Source of the DNA: Bifidobacterium pullorum subsp. saeculare
GTDB lineage: Bacteria > Actinomycetota > Actinomycetes > Actinomycetales > Bifidobacteriaceae
Assembly (NCBI RefSeq): GCF_016899725.1
Contig: NZ_JACLYU010000013.1
Coordinates: 1-55,772 of the forward strand
Reading direction: 5' to 3'
DNA: 55,772 bases
The translations under genes and the position numbers were made by a program. The notes beneath the pieces were generated by a model. The model was given only the letters and a program-made list of their open reading frames with translations, did not search any database and had not been told where the DNA came from. Positions 1-7,660 of this stretch are shown here, piece after piece (position 1 is the first letter of the stretch; every line of letters begins with the position of its first letter).

Positions 1-267
1 GGCCGGGGCCGGGGCGAGGCTTGGGGCACCGGCCGCATCCGGGCTTGGGGCCACGGCGCAGGCGGCGGAGTTGTTTTCGAATTCGGGGGCGCCGGCCGGC
101 AGCGTGCAACGCCGCATGAACAGCGCGTTGCGCCGGTGGGCCAGCTGCCGGGCGATGGTGGCGACGACCTGGCAGTGCGTGTGGATGAGGTCGTAGGCGG
201 CTTGGGATTGCGCGATGCGGTGGTGCAGCTCGTCCACCTGCTCGAGTGTGGGGATATATCCGGTCAT
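1..267 (-). CDS. HD-domain phosphohydrolase-like protein, N-terminal part (runs off the window)
   Basis: Leftward gene starting with ATG at 267 and still open at base 1, so only 89 residues are visible. The visible part begins MTGYIPTLEQVDELHHRIA, followed by an amphipathic stretch with SQAAYDLIHTHC and then a low-complexity Ala/Pro segment. From memory this resembles the N-terminus of bifidobacterial HD-domain (metal-dependent phosphohydrolase) proteins, in which the catalytic HD motif lies further downstream, outside this window. No Shine-Dalgarno sequence is visible; a TACAAT -10 hexamer ends 8 nt before the ATG, suggesting a leaderless mRNA. The family call is an inference from the N-terminus only; the catalytic residues cannot be checked here. 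Confidence 0.5.
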   Translation of the reverse strand, partial: MTGYIPTLEQVDELHHRIAQSQAAYDLIHTHCQVVATIARQLAHRRNALFMRRCTLPAGAPEFENNSAACAVAPSPDAAGAPSLAPAPA

Positions 268-275
268 ACCGCACC

Positions 276-281
276 ATTGTA
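276..281 (-). promoter_or_regulatory. -10 hexamer of a leaderless promoter (HD-domain gene)
   Basis: TACAAT on the minus strand, 8 nt from the ATG at 267, with no ribosome binding site between. About 30 bases around it are almost identical to the start region of the LacI gene at 5086. Confidence 0.5.
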
Positions 282-340
282 GGATTCCGCGACGGAATCG
301 CCGCCCCCCGCGGGTAGCCGTTGTGCCACCGATGGTCCTT

Positions 341-431
341 CAGCGGAGCAACCACGCCACAGCATGACGCCACTGCTCCACTGACAGCCCCTCAGCGAAG
401 CAACCACGTCACAGTTTGACGCCACTGCTCC
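341..431. repeat. 39-bp imperfect direct repeat, two copies
   Basis: Copies at 341-379 and 393-431 differ at four positions, with a 52-bp period. Each copy can fold on itself (GGAGCA near its start, TGCTCC at its end). They lie in the 303-bp gene-free stretch between the HD gene and the sugar-binding lipoprotein, just beyond the latter's terminator. No coding potential is apparent. Confidence 0.75.
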
Positions 432-437
432 GCTTCA

Positions 438-484
438 ACGGCAATGGGGTGGCCACGAACGAATCGTGGCCACCCCATTGCCGT
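438..484 (-). terminator. Long perfect hairpin terminator of the sugar-binding lipoprotein gene
   Basis: A perfect 21-bp stem (438-458 with 464-484) and a 5-nt loop, about 87 bp past the stop codon of the lipoprotein gene. There is no T-tract on either side. This hairpin-only form is common in high-GC actinobacteria. Confidence 0.75.
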
Positions 485-570
485 GCAGCCGGAGCTCCGT
501 GAGGAAGGAGAGTTCGCCAGGAGCTCCGGCCGCAGGAATCCATCGCCGGTCGCGGTATGGCAGGCACCGA

Positions 571-1932
571 TTACTTGACGGTGTAGCCCTGCTGCTCGGC
601 GTAGTCCGTGAGGTTCTTCTGCCAGGCCTCCACGCCTTCCGCCAGCGTGATGGACTTGTCGGTGTAGGCGGCGCCGGCGTCGTCGGCGAAGACGCCGCGG
701 GCGTAGACCTCGAAGGGCAGGAACTTGTAGCCGGTGGACACGTTGGCCGCGGCCTTCGCCAGCTCCTCGTTGAACTTCTGGCCGCCGAAGTACTCGTGGG
801 CGTTGCCGTCGGCGTCGGTCAGGGAGGTCATGGAGAGGAAGTCGTCGGAGGCGAGGGTGTCGTTGTCGGCCGGGAAGGCGCCGCCGTCCACGCGGGTCTT
901 GATGCCCTCGGCGTTGTGGCAGGCGTACTCCATGAACTTGTACGCGGCCTCGGCCTTGGCCTTGTCGTCGGTCTTGATCAGAGCCAGCGAGGAGCCGCCG
1001 TTCTCCGAGTTGGTCTCGGAGCCGTCCGCGGTGGGCATCTGGGCGATGCGCCACTTGCCGTCGCCGTCGGGAGCGCCGGAAAGCAGGTTGTACGGCATCC
1101 ACGCGCCGGTGAGCAGCGAGGCGATCGAGCCGTCGTTGAGGCCCTTGTTCCAGTCGTCGGACCAGCCGACGGTCTTGGTGTCAATGAGATCCTCGTCGAT
1201 GAGCTTCTGCCAGAAGTCGGTGAAGGTCTTGACGTTCTTGTCACCGGTGAGGTTGACGGTCACCTGGGTGCCGTCCTCGGAGGTGGCGAACGGCTTGGCG
1301 CCGGCCAGCCAGGTCATCGAGTCGAAGAAGCCCGCGTCGCCGGAGTCGGAGGTGATGTAGGAGCCGGCGGCCTTGACCTTCTTGGCCGCGTCGTAGAACT
1401 CATCCCACGTGCGCACCTGGGTCGGGTCCACGCCGGCCTTGTCGAACACGTCCTTGTTGTAGAACCACGCCATCGGGCCGGAGTCCATCGGCAGGGCGTA
1501 CACGCCGCCGTTGAGGTTCACGGAGCTCCAGGTGCCGGGGGTGTAGAAGTCGGAGAACTTGTCGGCGCCGAACTCGGACAGGTCCATCACATAGTCGCGG
1601 ATCTGGTACTCGGGCAGCGCGTAGTATTCGATCTGCGCGATGTCCGGGGCGCCGGAGCCGCCTTCGATGGCGTTGTTCAGGGCGTTGTACTCGTCCTTGT
1701 TAGTGCCGGCGTTGGTCACCTTGACCTTGATGTCCGGATTCTCCTTCTCGAAGCCCTCCACGGTGCGCGGCAGCGTGGAATCCCACGACCAGACCAGGAT
1801 CTCGGTCTTCTCGCCGTCCTTCGCCGCGCCGGAGTCGCCGGCGGTGTCGCTGCCGGAGCCGCAGGCGGCCACGCCCGCCATCATCGCGATGGCACCGGTG
1901 AGCGCGATTGCCTTCTTTGCTGTGAACTTCAT
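571..1932 (-). CDS. ABC transporter sugar-binding lipoprotein (family 1 extracellular solute-binding protein)
   Basis: A 453-residue secreted lipoprotein. The N-terminus has Lys residues, a hydrophobic stretch and a lipobox ending AGVAAC, giving lipidation at Cys24, followed by a Gly/Ser/Asp-rich linker. The body has the features of the ABC family 1 solute-binding fold (ENPDIKVKV, DIAQIEYYALPEY, WFYNKDVFDKAGVDP, and GGSSLALIKTD near the C-terminal lobe). The ATG at 1932 follows an AGGGAGG ribosome binding site. The role is capture of an oligosaccharide outside the membrane for ABC import. No permease or ATPase gene adjoins it, so its partners must be elsewhere. It is divergent from a GH51 arabinofuranosidase and shares a control region with it, so arabinose-containing oligosaccharides are a plausible ligand. 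That ligand is inference. A LacI-type operator overlaps its promoter. Confidence 0.9.
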   Translation of the reverse strand: MKFTAKKAIALTGAIAMMAGVAACGSGSDTAGDSGAAKDGEKTEILVWSWDSTLPRTVEGFEKENPDIKVKVTNAGTNKDEYNALNNAIEGGSGAPDIAQIEYYALPEYQIRDYVMDLSEFGADKFSDFYTPGTWSSVNLNGGVYALPMDSGPMAWFYNKDVFDKAGVDPTQVRTWDEFYDAAKKVKAAGSYITSDSGDAGFFDSMTWLAGAKPFATSEDGTQVTVNLTGDKNVKTFTDFWQKLIDEDLIDTKTVGWSDDWNKGLNDGSIASLLTGAWMPYNLLSGAPDGDGKWRIAQMPTADGSETNSENGGSSLALIKTDDKAKAEAAYKFMEYACHNAEGIKTRVDGGAFPADNDTLASDDFLSMTSLTDADGNAHEYFGGQKFNEELAKAAANVSTGYKFLPFEVYARGVFADDAGAAYTDKSITLAEGVEAWQKNLTDYAEQQGYTVK

Positions 1933-2009
1933 CGTTCTTGGTTCCTCCCTGTTGTCTTCCTGGGAAACGCACAATCCGTGGTCATTCACGTCTTGTATCG
2001 TTTTAATGG

Positions 2010-2041
2010 ACAATAACACGACCGCGATGTTTGCGCAAACA
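2010..2041 (-). promoter_or_regulatory. Promoter with overlapping LacI-family operator upstream of the lipoprotein gene
   Basis: The perfect 14-bp palindrome TGTTTGCGCAAACA lies at 2028-2041. On the minus strand it contains a -35-like TTGCGC (2033-2038), followed by a 17-bp spacer and -10 TATTGT (2010-2015). A repressor bound here would block RNA polymerase. The adjacent LacI gene at 4001-5086 is a candidate ligand-responsive regulator. The site also lies in the region shared with the divergent GH51 gene. Confidence 0.7.
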
Positions 2042-2326
2042 CCCCCGTCGGCGTTTCGCATATCGGGGGTGTCCGAGGGCGAGGCCAGACCCGCGCCGCC
2101 GGAGCCGATCCGCGCGACCGGAGTCGGGAACGCACGGCCGGAGCCAAGCCTGGGACCGCACGACCCGACCGGCAGGCCGGGCCCGCGCCGCCGAAGCCAG
2201 GCCGCGCGGACAGTCCTGACTGCGCACCCCGCGCCGCCGGACACCCCGCGCGCAGCCGAAGCCGGCTCCGCGCGCAGCCAGACACCCGGTCATGCATCCG
2301 ATACCGCCATGACCCAAGGAGGGGAT
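2042..2326. other. Intergenic region between divergent lipoprotein and GH51 genes
   Basis: Very GC-rich with no convincing gene; the reading frames crossing it are overprints. A 9-bp hairpin (2039-2047 with 2064-2072, arm ACACCCCCG) abuts the LacI operator. No clear promoter for the GH51 gene was found, so its transcript start, and therefore its leader, is unknown. Confidence 0.5.
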
Positions 2327-3985
2327 ATGACATCCGCCGCACCGCACCCGGCCGCCGCCGCACCGCACCCGTACACCGCCCACACCTCACCGGCCGCCGC
2401 ACCGCACCCGCACACCGCCCCCACCCCGCCAGACGTCACCATCGCCATCGCACCGCACGCCGCGCCCGTGGCGGACGTGCCCCGGCGCATGTTCGGCTCC
2501 TTCGTCGAGCATCTCGGCCGCTGCGTGTACGGCGGCATCTATGAGCCCGACCACCCCACCGCCGACGAGGATGGCTTCCGCGGCGACGTGCTCGCCCTGA
2601 CGCGCGAGCTCGGCGTGACCTGCGTGCGCTACCCCGGCGGCAACTTCGTCTCCAACTACAACTGGGAGGACGGCACCGGCCCGCGCGAGCAGCGCCCGGT
2701 ACGCCGCGACCTGGCCTGGCACACCACCGAGCCGAACCTCGTGGGCATCGACGATTTCCACCGCTGGAGCCGCAAGGCCGGCACCGAGATCATGCTCGCG
2801 GTCAACCTGGGCACGCGCGGGCTCAAGGCGGCGCTCGAGGAGCTCGAGTACGTCAACGGCACCCCCGGCACCGCGCTGGCGGACCGGCGCGTGGCCAACG
2901 GCATCCCCGAGCCGATGGACATCCGCATGTGGTGCATCGGCAACGAGATGGACGGCCCCTGGCAGGTCGGCCACATGACACCCGAGGAATACGCCTCCGC
3001 CGTGGACAAGGTGGCGCACGCGATGAAGCTCGCCGAATCCGGTCTCGAGTTGGTGGCATGCGGCTCGTCCAGCGCGCATATGCCCACCTTCGGCACCTGG
3101 GAGCGCACGGTGCTCACCCGCGCCTACGACAATCTGGACTTCGTCTCCTGCCACGCCTACTACTACGAGCGCGGCGCGCGCTCCCTGCAGGATTACCTGG
3201 CCTGCGCGGAGGACATGCGCGGCTTCATCGCCACCGTGGCCGCCAGCGCGGACGCCGCGCGCGAGGCGAACCACGGCACGAAGGACATCGCGCTGAGCTT
3301 CGACGAGTGGGGCGTGTGGTACTCCGACGTGTGGAACCGGCAGGAGGCGGAGTGGAAGGCCGCCGCGGCCGAGGGGCTGCACCACGAGCCGTGGCCGTTC
3401 GCGCCGCATCTGCTGGAGGACATCTACTCCGCGGCGGACGCGGTGGTGGAGGGGTCGTTGATGATCACCCTGCTCAAGCACTGCGACCGCGTGCGTTCCG
3501 CCTCGCGCGCGCAGTTGGTCAACGTGATCGCGCCGATCATGGCCGAGCCGGACGGCGGCCCGGCGTGGCGGCAGACCGTGTTCTACCCATTCGCCGAGGC
3601 CGCGCACCACGCGCGCGGCCTGGCGTGGGCGCCGGCGATCGACTCGCCGAAGGTCGCGACCGAGACCTGGGGCGAGGTCGACGCGCTCGACGCGGTGGTG
3701 ACGTGGGACGAGCGGACCCGCTCTGGCCTACTGCTGGCGGTGAACCGCGACGTGACGGCCGCGCACGGGGTGACGGTGGACCTGGCCGGGCTGCCGGCCG
3801 CAGGCGGCGACGGCGTGCGCGTGGCGCGCGCCGTCGTCCTCCATGACGACGACCCGCACCGCCAGAACACGGCCGACGCCCCGGAGACCGTCGTGCCCCG
3901 CGAGCTGCCGGTGAGCACGGATGGCGCCGGGCTGTGCTTCGACCTGCCGGCCGTGGCGTGGGCGGCCGTCGAGTTCACGATCTGA
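2327..3985 (+). CDS. GH51 alpha-L-arabinofuranosidase (intracellular)
   Basis: A 552-residue enzyme that releases terminal alpha-L-arabinofuranosyl units from arabino-oligosaccharides. GH51 signatures are FGSFVEHLGRCVYGGIYEP, VRYPGGNFVSNYNWEDG, the acid/base glutamate in CIGNEMDG (Glu207) and the nucleophile in SFDEWGVWY (Glu327). There is no signal peptide, fitting a cytoplasmic enzyme acting on imported sugars. The ATG at 2327 is preceded by AAGGAGG with a short 4-nt spacer; an alternative ATG at 2309 is in frame but has no better site. The first ~35 residues are a low-complexity Ala/Pro/His stretch (two APHP...TAPT-like units) not normally present in GH51; it is encoded by a GC-rich DNA repeat, so the native start may lie further in. 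The neighbours, an orphan binding lipoprotein and a LacI regulator, suggest an arabino-oligosaccharide regulon. Confidence 0.93.
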   Translation: MTSAAPHPAAAAPHPYTAHTSPAAAPHPHTAPTPPDVTIAIAPHAAPVADVPRRMFGSFVEHLGRCVYGGIYEPDHPTADEDGFRGDVLALTRELGVTCVRYPGGNFVSNYNWEDGTGPREQRPVRRDLAWHTTEPNLVGIDDFHRWSRKAGTEIMLAVNLGTRGLKAALEELEYVNGTPGTALADRRVANGIPEPMDIRMWCIGNEMDGPWQVGHMTPEEYASAVDKVAHAMKLAESGLELVACGSSSAHMPTFGTWERTVLTRAYDNLDFVSCHAYYYERGARSLQDYLACAEDMRGFIATVAASADAAREANHGTKDIALSFDEWGVWYSDVWNRQEAEWKAAAAEGLHHEPWPFAPHLLEDIYSAADAVVEGSLMITLLKHCDRVRSASRAQLVNVIAPIMAEPDGGPAWRQTVFYPFAEAAHHARGLAWAPAIDSPKVATETWGEVDALDAVVTWDERTRSGLLLAVNRDVTAAHGVTVDLAGLPAAGGDGVRVARAVVLHDDDPHRQNTADAPETVVPRELPVSTDGAGLCFDLPAVAWAAVEFTI

Positions 3986-4000
3986 CGGGCGCCCGCCCGG

Positions 4001-5086
4001 TCAGCGGGCGGGCGACGACTCGCGGCAGACGAGCGAGGCCGGCACTTCGATGGTGCCGGCCGGCGCGCGCCGTCCCTCCTCGATCTGCGCGAGCAACGAC
4101 TCCACCGCCAGCCGCGCGATCTGCCGGCGGTGCGGATCCACGGTGGTCAGGGACGGGCTCATCGCGGCGGACTCGTCCAGGTTGTCGAACCCGACCACGC
4201 GCACGTCCTCCGGCACGCGCAGACCGCGGTCGCGCAGGCCGCGCAGCACGCCCCACGCCAGCAGGTCGTTGAGGGCGAACACCGCGTCGAAGCGCTCCCC
4301 AGCGTCCAGCAGCCGCCGCACCGCGCGGCGGCCGTCCTGGCTGCCCCAGCCCTCGGGCTCGGCGATCAGCCGCGCGTCGACGGGCGCGCCGGCCTCGCGC
4401 ATGGCGTCGAGGAAGGCCCGCGTACGCACCACGCCGGAGGACAGCTCGGCCGGCGCACCGGCCGGCGCGCCGGGCAGGCCGACGGCCGCGGGGCGTGCGG
4501 GCAGCGCCGCCCGCACGCCGCCGACCACGGCGATCCGGCGGCACCCGGCCGCCAGCAAATGGCGCACCACCGCCTTGGCGCCGGCACGGTTGCCGATGGC
4601 CACATGCGGCGCGGGCGCGTCGAACAGCCGCTCCCCCAGCACCACCAGCGGCCAGTCGCCGGCGAGCATCGGCTCGTCCCCGTGCGTCATCAGCTGCGGG
4701 CTCAGGATCAGACCGTCCGCCAGCCGCGTGCCCATCGACCGCACGCTTTCCAGCTCGCGGTCGCGGTTGTTGGACGTCGATTCCACGATCACGCCGTAGC
4801 CGTGGGCGCGGGCCTGCGCGAGGAAATCCTCCGCCAGTTCGGCGAAGTACAGCTGCCGCAGGTCGGGGATCGACAGCTTGAGCAGGCGCGTCTGCCCGGA
4901 GCGCAGGTTACGCGCGGCCGCGTCCACCTGGTAGCCGAGGTCGGCCACGGCCGCGGCGATGCGCGCGCGCATGGCCTCGGTCATGTACGGGCGGTGGTTG
5001 AGGTAGTTCGACACCGACGCCACCGAAACGCCGGCCGCGCGCGCCACGTCCGCCATCGTCGCCCGTTTACGCCTGGATCCGGTCAT
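4001..5086 (-). CDS. LacI-family transcriptional regulator
   Basis: A 361-residue repressor. The N-terminal helix-turn-helix reads TMADVARAAGVSVASVSNYLNHRPYM (written in parts: TMADVARAAGVSVAS, then VSNYLN), the hinge helix AARNLRSGQT follows, then a periplasmic-binding-like sensor domain (DGLILSPQLM, AVFALNDLLAWGVLRG, VVGFDNLDESAAMSPSLTTV). A stretch at about residues 195-230 is rich in Ala, Pro and Arg and looks like an insertion. The gene is convergent with the GH51 gene, whose stop is only 15 bp away. The operator at 2028-2041 is a likely target by position (inference). Translation appears leaderless: TACAAT ends 8 nt before the ATG and no ribosome binding site is seen. Confidence 0.93.
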   Translation of the reverse strand: MTGSRRKRATMADVARAAGVSVASVSNYLNHRPYMTEAMRARIAAAVADLGYQVDAAARNLRSGQTRLLKLSIPDLRQLYFAELAEDFLAQARAHGYGVIVESTSNNRDRELESVRSMGTRLADGLILSPQLMTHGDEPMLAGDWPLVVLGERLFDAPAPHVAIGNRAGAKAVVRHLLAAGCRRIAVVGGVRAALPARPAAVGLPGAPAGAPAELSSGVVRTRAFLDAMREAGAPVDARLIAEPEGWGSQDGRRAVRRLLDAGERFDAVFALNDLLAWGVLRGLRDRGLRVPEDVRVVGFDNLDESAAMSPSLTTVDPHRRQIARLAVESLLAQIEEGRRAPAGTIEVPASLVCRESSPAR

Positions 5087-5094
5087 AGCGCACC

Positions 5095-5100
5095 ATTGTA
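5095..5100 (-). promoter_or_regulatory. -10 hexamer of a leaderless promoter (LacI gene)
   Basis: TACAAT on the minus strand, 8 nt before the ATG at 5086. The surrounding ~30 bases match the HD-domain gene start at 267 except at two positions. Confidence 0.55.
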
Positions 5101-5117
5101 GGGTTCCGCCGGGCGGG

Positions 5118-5141
5118 GGCTCCGCGCCCGCGGGCGGAGCC
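5118..5141 (-). terminator. Possible hairpin terminator after kup
   Basis: An 8-bp stem (GGCTCCGC at 5118-5125 with GCGGAGCC at 5134-5141) starting 11 bp past the kup stop. There is no T-tract. It sits just upstream of the LacI -10 hexamer, so it could separate the two transcripts. Confidence 0.45.
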
Positions 5142-5151
5142 GGGCCCGGCC

Positions 5152-7509
5152 TCACTGCCCGGCCGGCGCGATCATCTCCGGTTCCACCGGCTGCGGGCGG
5201 CCGACGCGCTTGAGGCGCGGGGGCCGGCGCGTGGAGACGAACAGCGGCTGCACCTCCACCAGCGGGTTGTACGGCGCCAGGCCGAACCATTTGACCGGCG
5301 AGCCGGCCACGTGGCGGATCGCGTACTTGATCTGCAGGGACAGGGCGCCGCGGGTGGAGATCTTCGACTCGGGCATGAGGGCCTTGTGGATGAGCACGTA
5401 GCGGATGGTGCCGATGCCGGGGTCGGCGTCCACCTTCGGGTACACGGATTTCTGGTTCGGCAGCTCGCCGGTTTTCTCCAGGTCGTGCATGATCTGGTGC
5501 AGGTAGGCGGGGATGGACTGCGAGACCTTGAAGCCCAGGCGCATGCGCACGCGGAACAGGTAGTTGGTGCCGAAGTTCTCCACCGTGTACTCGCGGGTGA
5601 ACGGCTCGTCCGCGGTCTCCACGCTCACGGCCCACCAGGCGCGGGCGCGCTTGGGATGGTCGGCGAAGATCGAGAAGAAGATGTCCGTGTCGAGGCGCTT
5701 CATCTCCGTATCGGAGGTCAGGTACACGATGTTGTCCGCGAAATAGGGGATGCGGAAGTCGCCGTGGAGCTTGTCCAACGCGGGCAGGCAGTCGGCGGGG
5801 CTCATGTGCCGGCGCTGCGCGCGCTCCAGCTTGGTGCCTTCGTTCCAGGTGAACATCACCGCGAGGATGGCCAGGGTGAGCAGCATGGTGAACCAGCCGC
5901 CGTGGAGGAACTTGGCCATCGAGGCGATGAAGAACAGCACCTGGATGGCCAGGAACACCACGGTGAACACCACCGCGCCCACGCGTTTGCCGTCGTACCA
6001 CAGGTACACGGCCAGCAGCACGGTGGTGGTGATCATCGTGATGGTGAGCGCCAGGCCGTAGGCGGCGGAGATGTGCTCGGAGTCCTTGAACAGCGCGAGC
6101 ACGGCCAGCGTGGCCACGCACAGCACGATGTTGATCACCGGGATGTAGATCTGGCCGCGCGTGCGCGCCGGGTAGCGCACCTGCAGATGCGGCATCCAGT
6201 TGAGGCGCGTGGCCTCGGAGACCATGGTGAACGCGCCGGTGATGAGCGCCTGCGAGGCGATCACGCCCGCGGCCACGGACAGCACCACGGCCAGGTAGCG
6301 CACATTGGGGCTCATCATCTCGAAGAACGGGTTGACGGTGGCCTGGTCCGCGTACTCCGGGTTGTGCTGGTTGCGCAGGATCCACGCGCCCTGGCCGAAG
6401 TAGCACAGCACCAGCGTGACCTTGATGAACGGCCAGGTGAAGTAGATGTTGCCGCGGCCCACGTGGCCCATGTCCGAGTACAGCGCCTCGGCTCCGGTGG
6501 TGGAGAGGAACACGGTGCCCATCAGCGCGATGCCGGCCGCGTTGTGCGGGCTGAACAGGAACTTGAGCCCGTACACCGGGTTGAGCGCGGCGAGCACGGA
6601 CCAGTCGGAGGAGAGGTTGGCCACGCCCACGATCGCGAGGAAGCCGAACCAGACGAGCACGATGGAGCCGAACACCCGGCCGATGCGCTCGGTGCCGCGC
6701 GACTGGAAGCAGAACAGCACGACGATGATGCAGATGGTGATCATCAGCGTCAGCTCGGTGTTCTGGTCGAACAGCGGCTCGAGCATGGGGATGGTCCGCA
6801 GGCCCTCGACCGCGGAGCTGATGGACACGGCCGGCGTGAGCACCGAGTCGGCCAGGAAAGCCGCGCCGCCGAGCATGGCGGGGATCACCAGCCAGGCGCC
6901 GCGCCGCCGGATCAGGGAGAACAGCGCGAAGATGCCGCCCTCGCCCTTGTTGTCGATGCGCATCGCGATGAGCACGTATTTGATGGTGGTGATCAACGTG
7001 ATGGACCAGAACACCAGCGAAAGCATGCCGAGCACGGCCTCGCGGTCGGCGTGCTGCAGGCCGCCCTGGCCGGAGAGGAAGGTCTGGGCCGTGTACAGCG
7101 GCGAGGTGCCGATGTCGCCGTAGACGACGCCGAGCGCCACGATGGCCATGCCGAAGCTCACGCGGTCCGGGCCGGACTGCAGGCGCCGCCACCAGCGGCC
7201 GAGGGGCCCGCGGGCCTTGCCGCGCGCCAGCCGCTGGGCCTCGCGCCGCTCGGCTTCCTCCTGCTTGGCCAGCTCCTCGCGCTCCTCGCGCGTGAGCGTG
7301 CGCCGGGAGACCTTCGGCGCGTTGGTGTAGCTGTCCGCCTTGAGCAGCGCGTCGTCCTGCCGCCCCTGGCCGCCGGCCGGGCGGCCGGAGGACTTGGGGG
7401 CCGGCTTGCGCCGGGCGTTGGGTTCGGGACTGCCGTTCGGGTTCTGCGATGCCGGGGCCCCGGGGGTCGTGTTCTGGGCATCGGAAGACGGACGTGATGA
7501 CTCCGCCAT
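5152..7509 (-). CDS. kup: Kup-family potassium uptake transporter
   Basis: A 785-residue membrane protein that imports K+ together with protons. The family signature GVVYGDIGTSPLY lies at about residues 127-139, followed by about 12 hydrophobic segments (for example SLVFWSITLITTIKYVLIAM and GFLAIVGVAN) and a cytoplasmic C-terminal domain ending in a Pro/Arg-rich tail. The first ~115 residues are a hydrophilic Pro/Gln/Arg/Glu-rich extension, longer than in typical Kup proteins of about 620-680 residues; it may be regulatory or disordered. The ATG at 7509 is preceded by GGAGG with a 7-nt spacer. A sigma70-like promoter lies about 85-115 bp upstream. I saw no c-di-AMP riboswitch I could defend in the leader. 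Confidence 0.93.
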   Translation of the reverse strand: MAESSRPSSDAQNTTPGAPASQNPNGSPEPNARRKPAPKSSGRPAGGQGRQDDALLKADSYTNAPKVSRRTLTREEREELAKQEEAERREAQRLARGKARGPLGRWWRRLQSGPDRVSFGMAIVALGVVYGDIGTSPLYTAQTFLSGQGGLQHADREAVLGMLSLVFWSITLITTIKYVLIAMRIDNKGEGGIFALFSLIRRRGAWLVIPAMLGGAAFLADSVLTPAVSISSAVEGLRTIPMLEPLFDQNTELTLMITICIIVVLFCFQSRGTERIGRVFGSIVLVWFGFLAIVGVANLSSDWSVLAALNPVYGLKFLFSPHNAAGIALMGTVFLSTTGAEALYSDMGHVGRGNIYFTWPFIKVTLVLCYFGQGAWILRNQHNPEYADQATVNPFFEMMSPNVRYLAVVLSVAAGVIASQALITGAFTMVSEATRLNWMPHLQVRYPARTRGQIYIPVINIVLCVATLAVLALFKDSEHISAAYGLALTITMITTTVLLAVYLWYDGKRVGAVVFTVVFLAIQVLFFIASMAKFLHGGWFTMLLTLAILAVMFTWNEGTKLERAQRRHMSPADCLPALDKLHGDFRIPYFADNIVYLTSDTEMKRLDTDIFFSIFADHPKRARAWWAVSVETADEPFTREYTVENFGTNYLFRVRMRLGFKVSQSIPAYLHQIMHDLEKTGELPNQKSVYPKVDADPGIGTIRYVLIHKALMPESKISTRGALSLQIKYAIRHVAGSPVKWFGLAPYNPLVEVQPLFVSTRRPPRLKRVGRPQPVEPEMIAPAGQ

Positions 7510-7585
7510 ACTGCATCCTCCAGAGGCGGAGAGATTCCCCGCTGATGAATTTCGGCGCGGGGACCTTCCCCGTTCGCTAGTCGTT

Positions 7586-7623
7586 GTTAGGGATATGTTA
7601 GCGTCCTAACGATTTCCTCACAA
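7586..7623 (-). promoter_or_regulatory. kup promoter with overlapping dyad
   Basis: TTGTGA (7618-7623), a 17-bp spacer and TAACAT (7595-7600) on the minus strand. A dyad GTTAGG (7586-7591) / CCTAAC (7605-7610) straddles the -10 and could be an operator or a leader hairpin. Confidence 0.55.
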
Positions 7624-7660
7624 CTTCAGCGACTGGGGAGGCGCAACGTTGCGGCGGGCG

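Noticed and set aside
5311..7497. 728-codon plus-strand open frame opposite kup
   Set aside because: It is the antisense overprint of kup; composition is His/Gly/Arg-rich noise typical of GC-rich antisense frames, and kup has a full family signature.
7510..7640. c-di-AMP (ydaO) riboswitch upstream of kup
   Set aside because: The leader has GC-rich complementarity, but I could not place the conserved ydaO core; covariance-model search would be needed.
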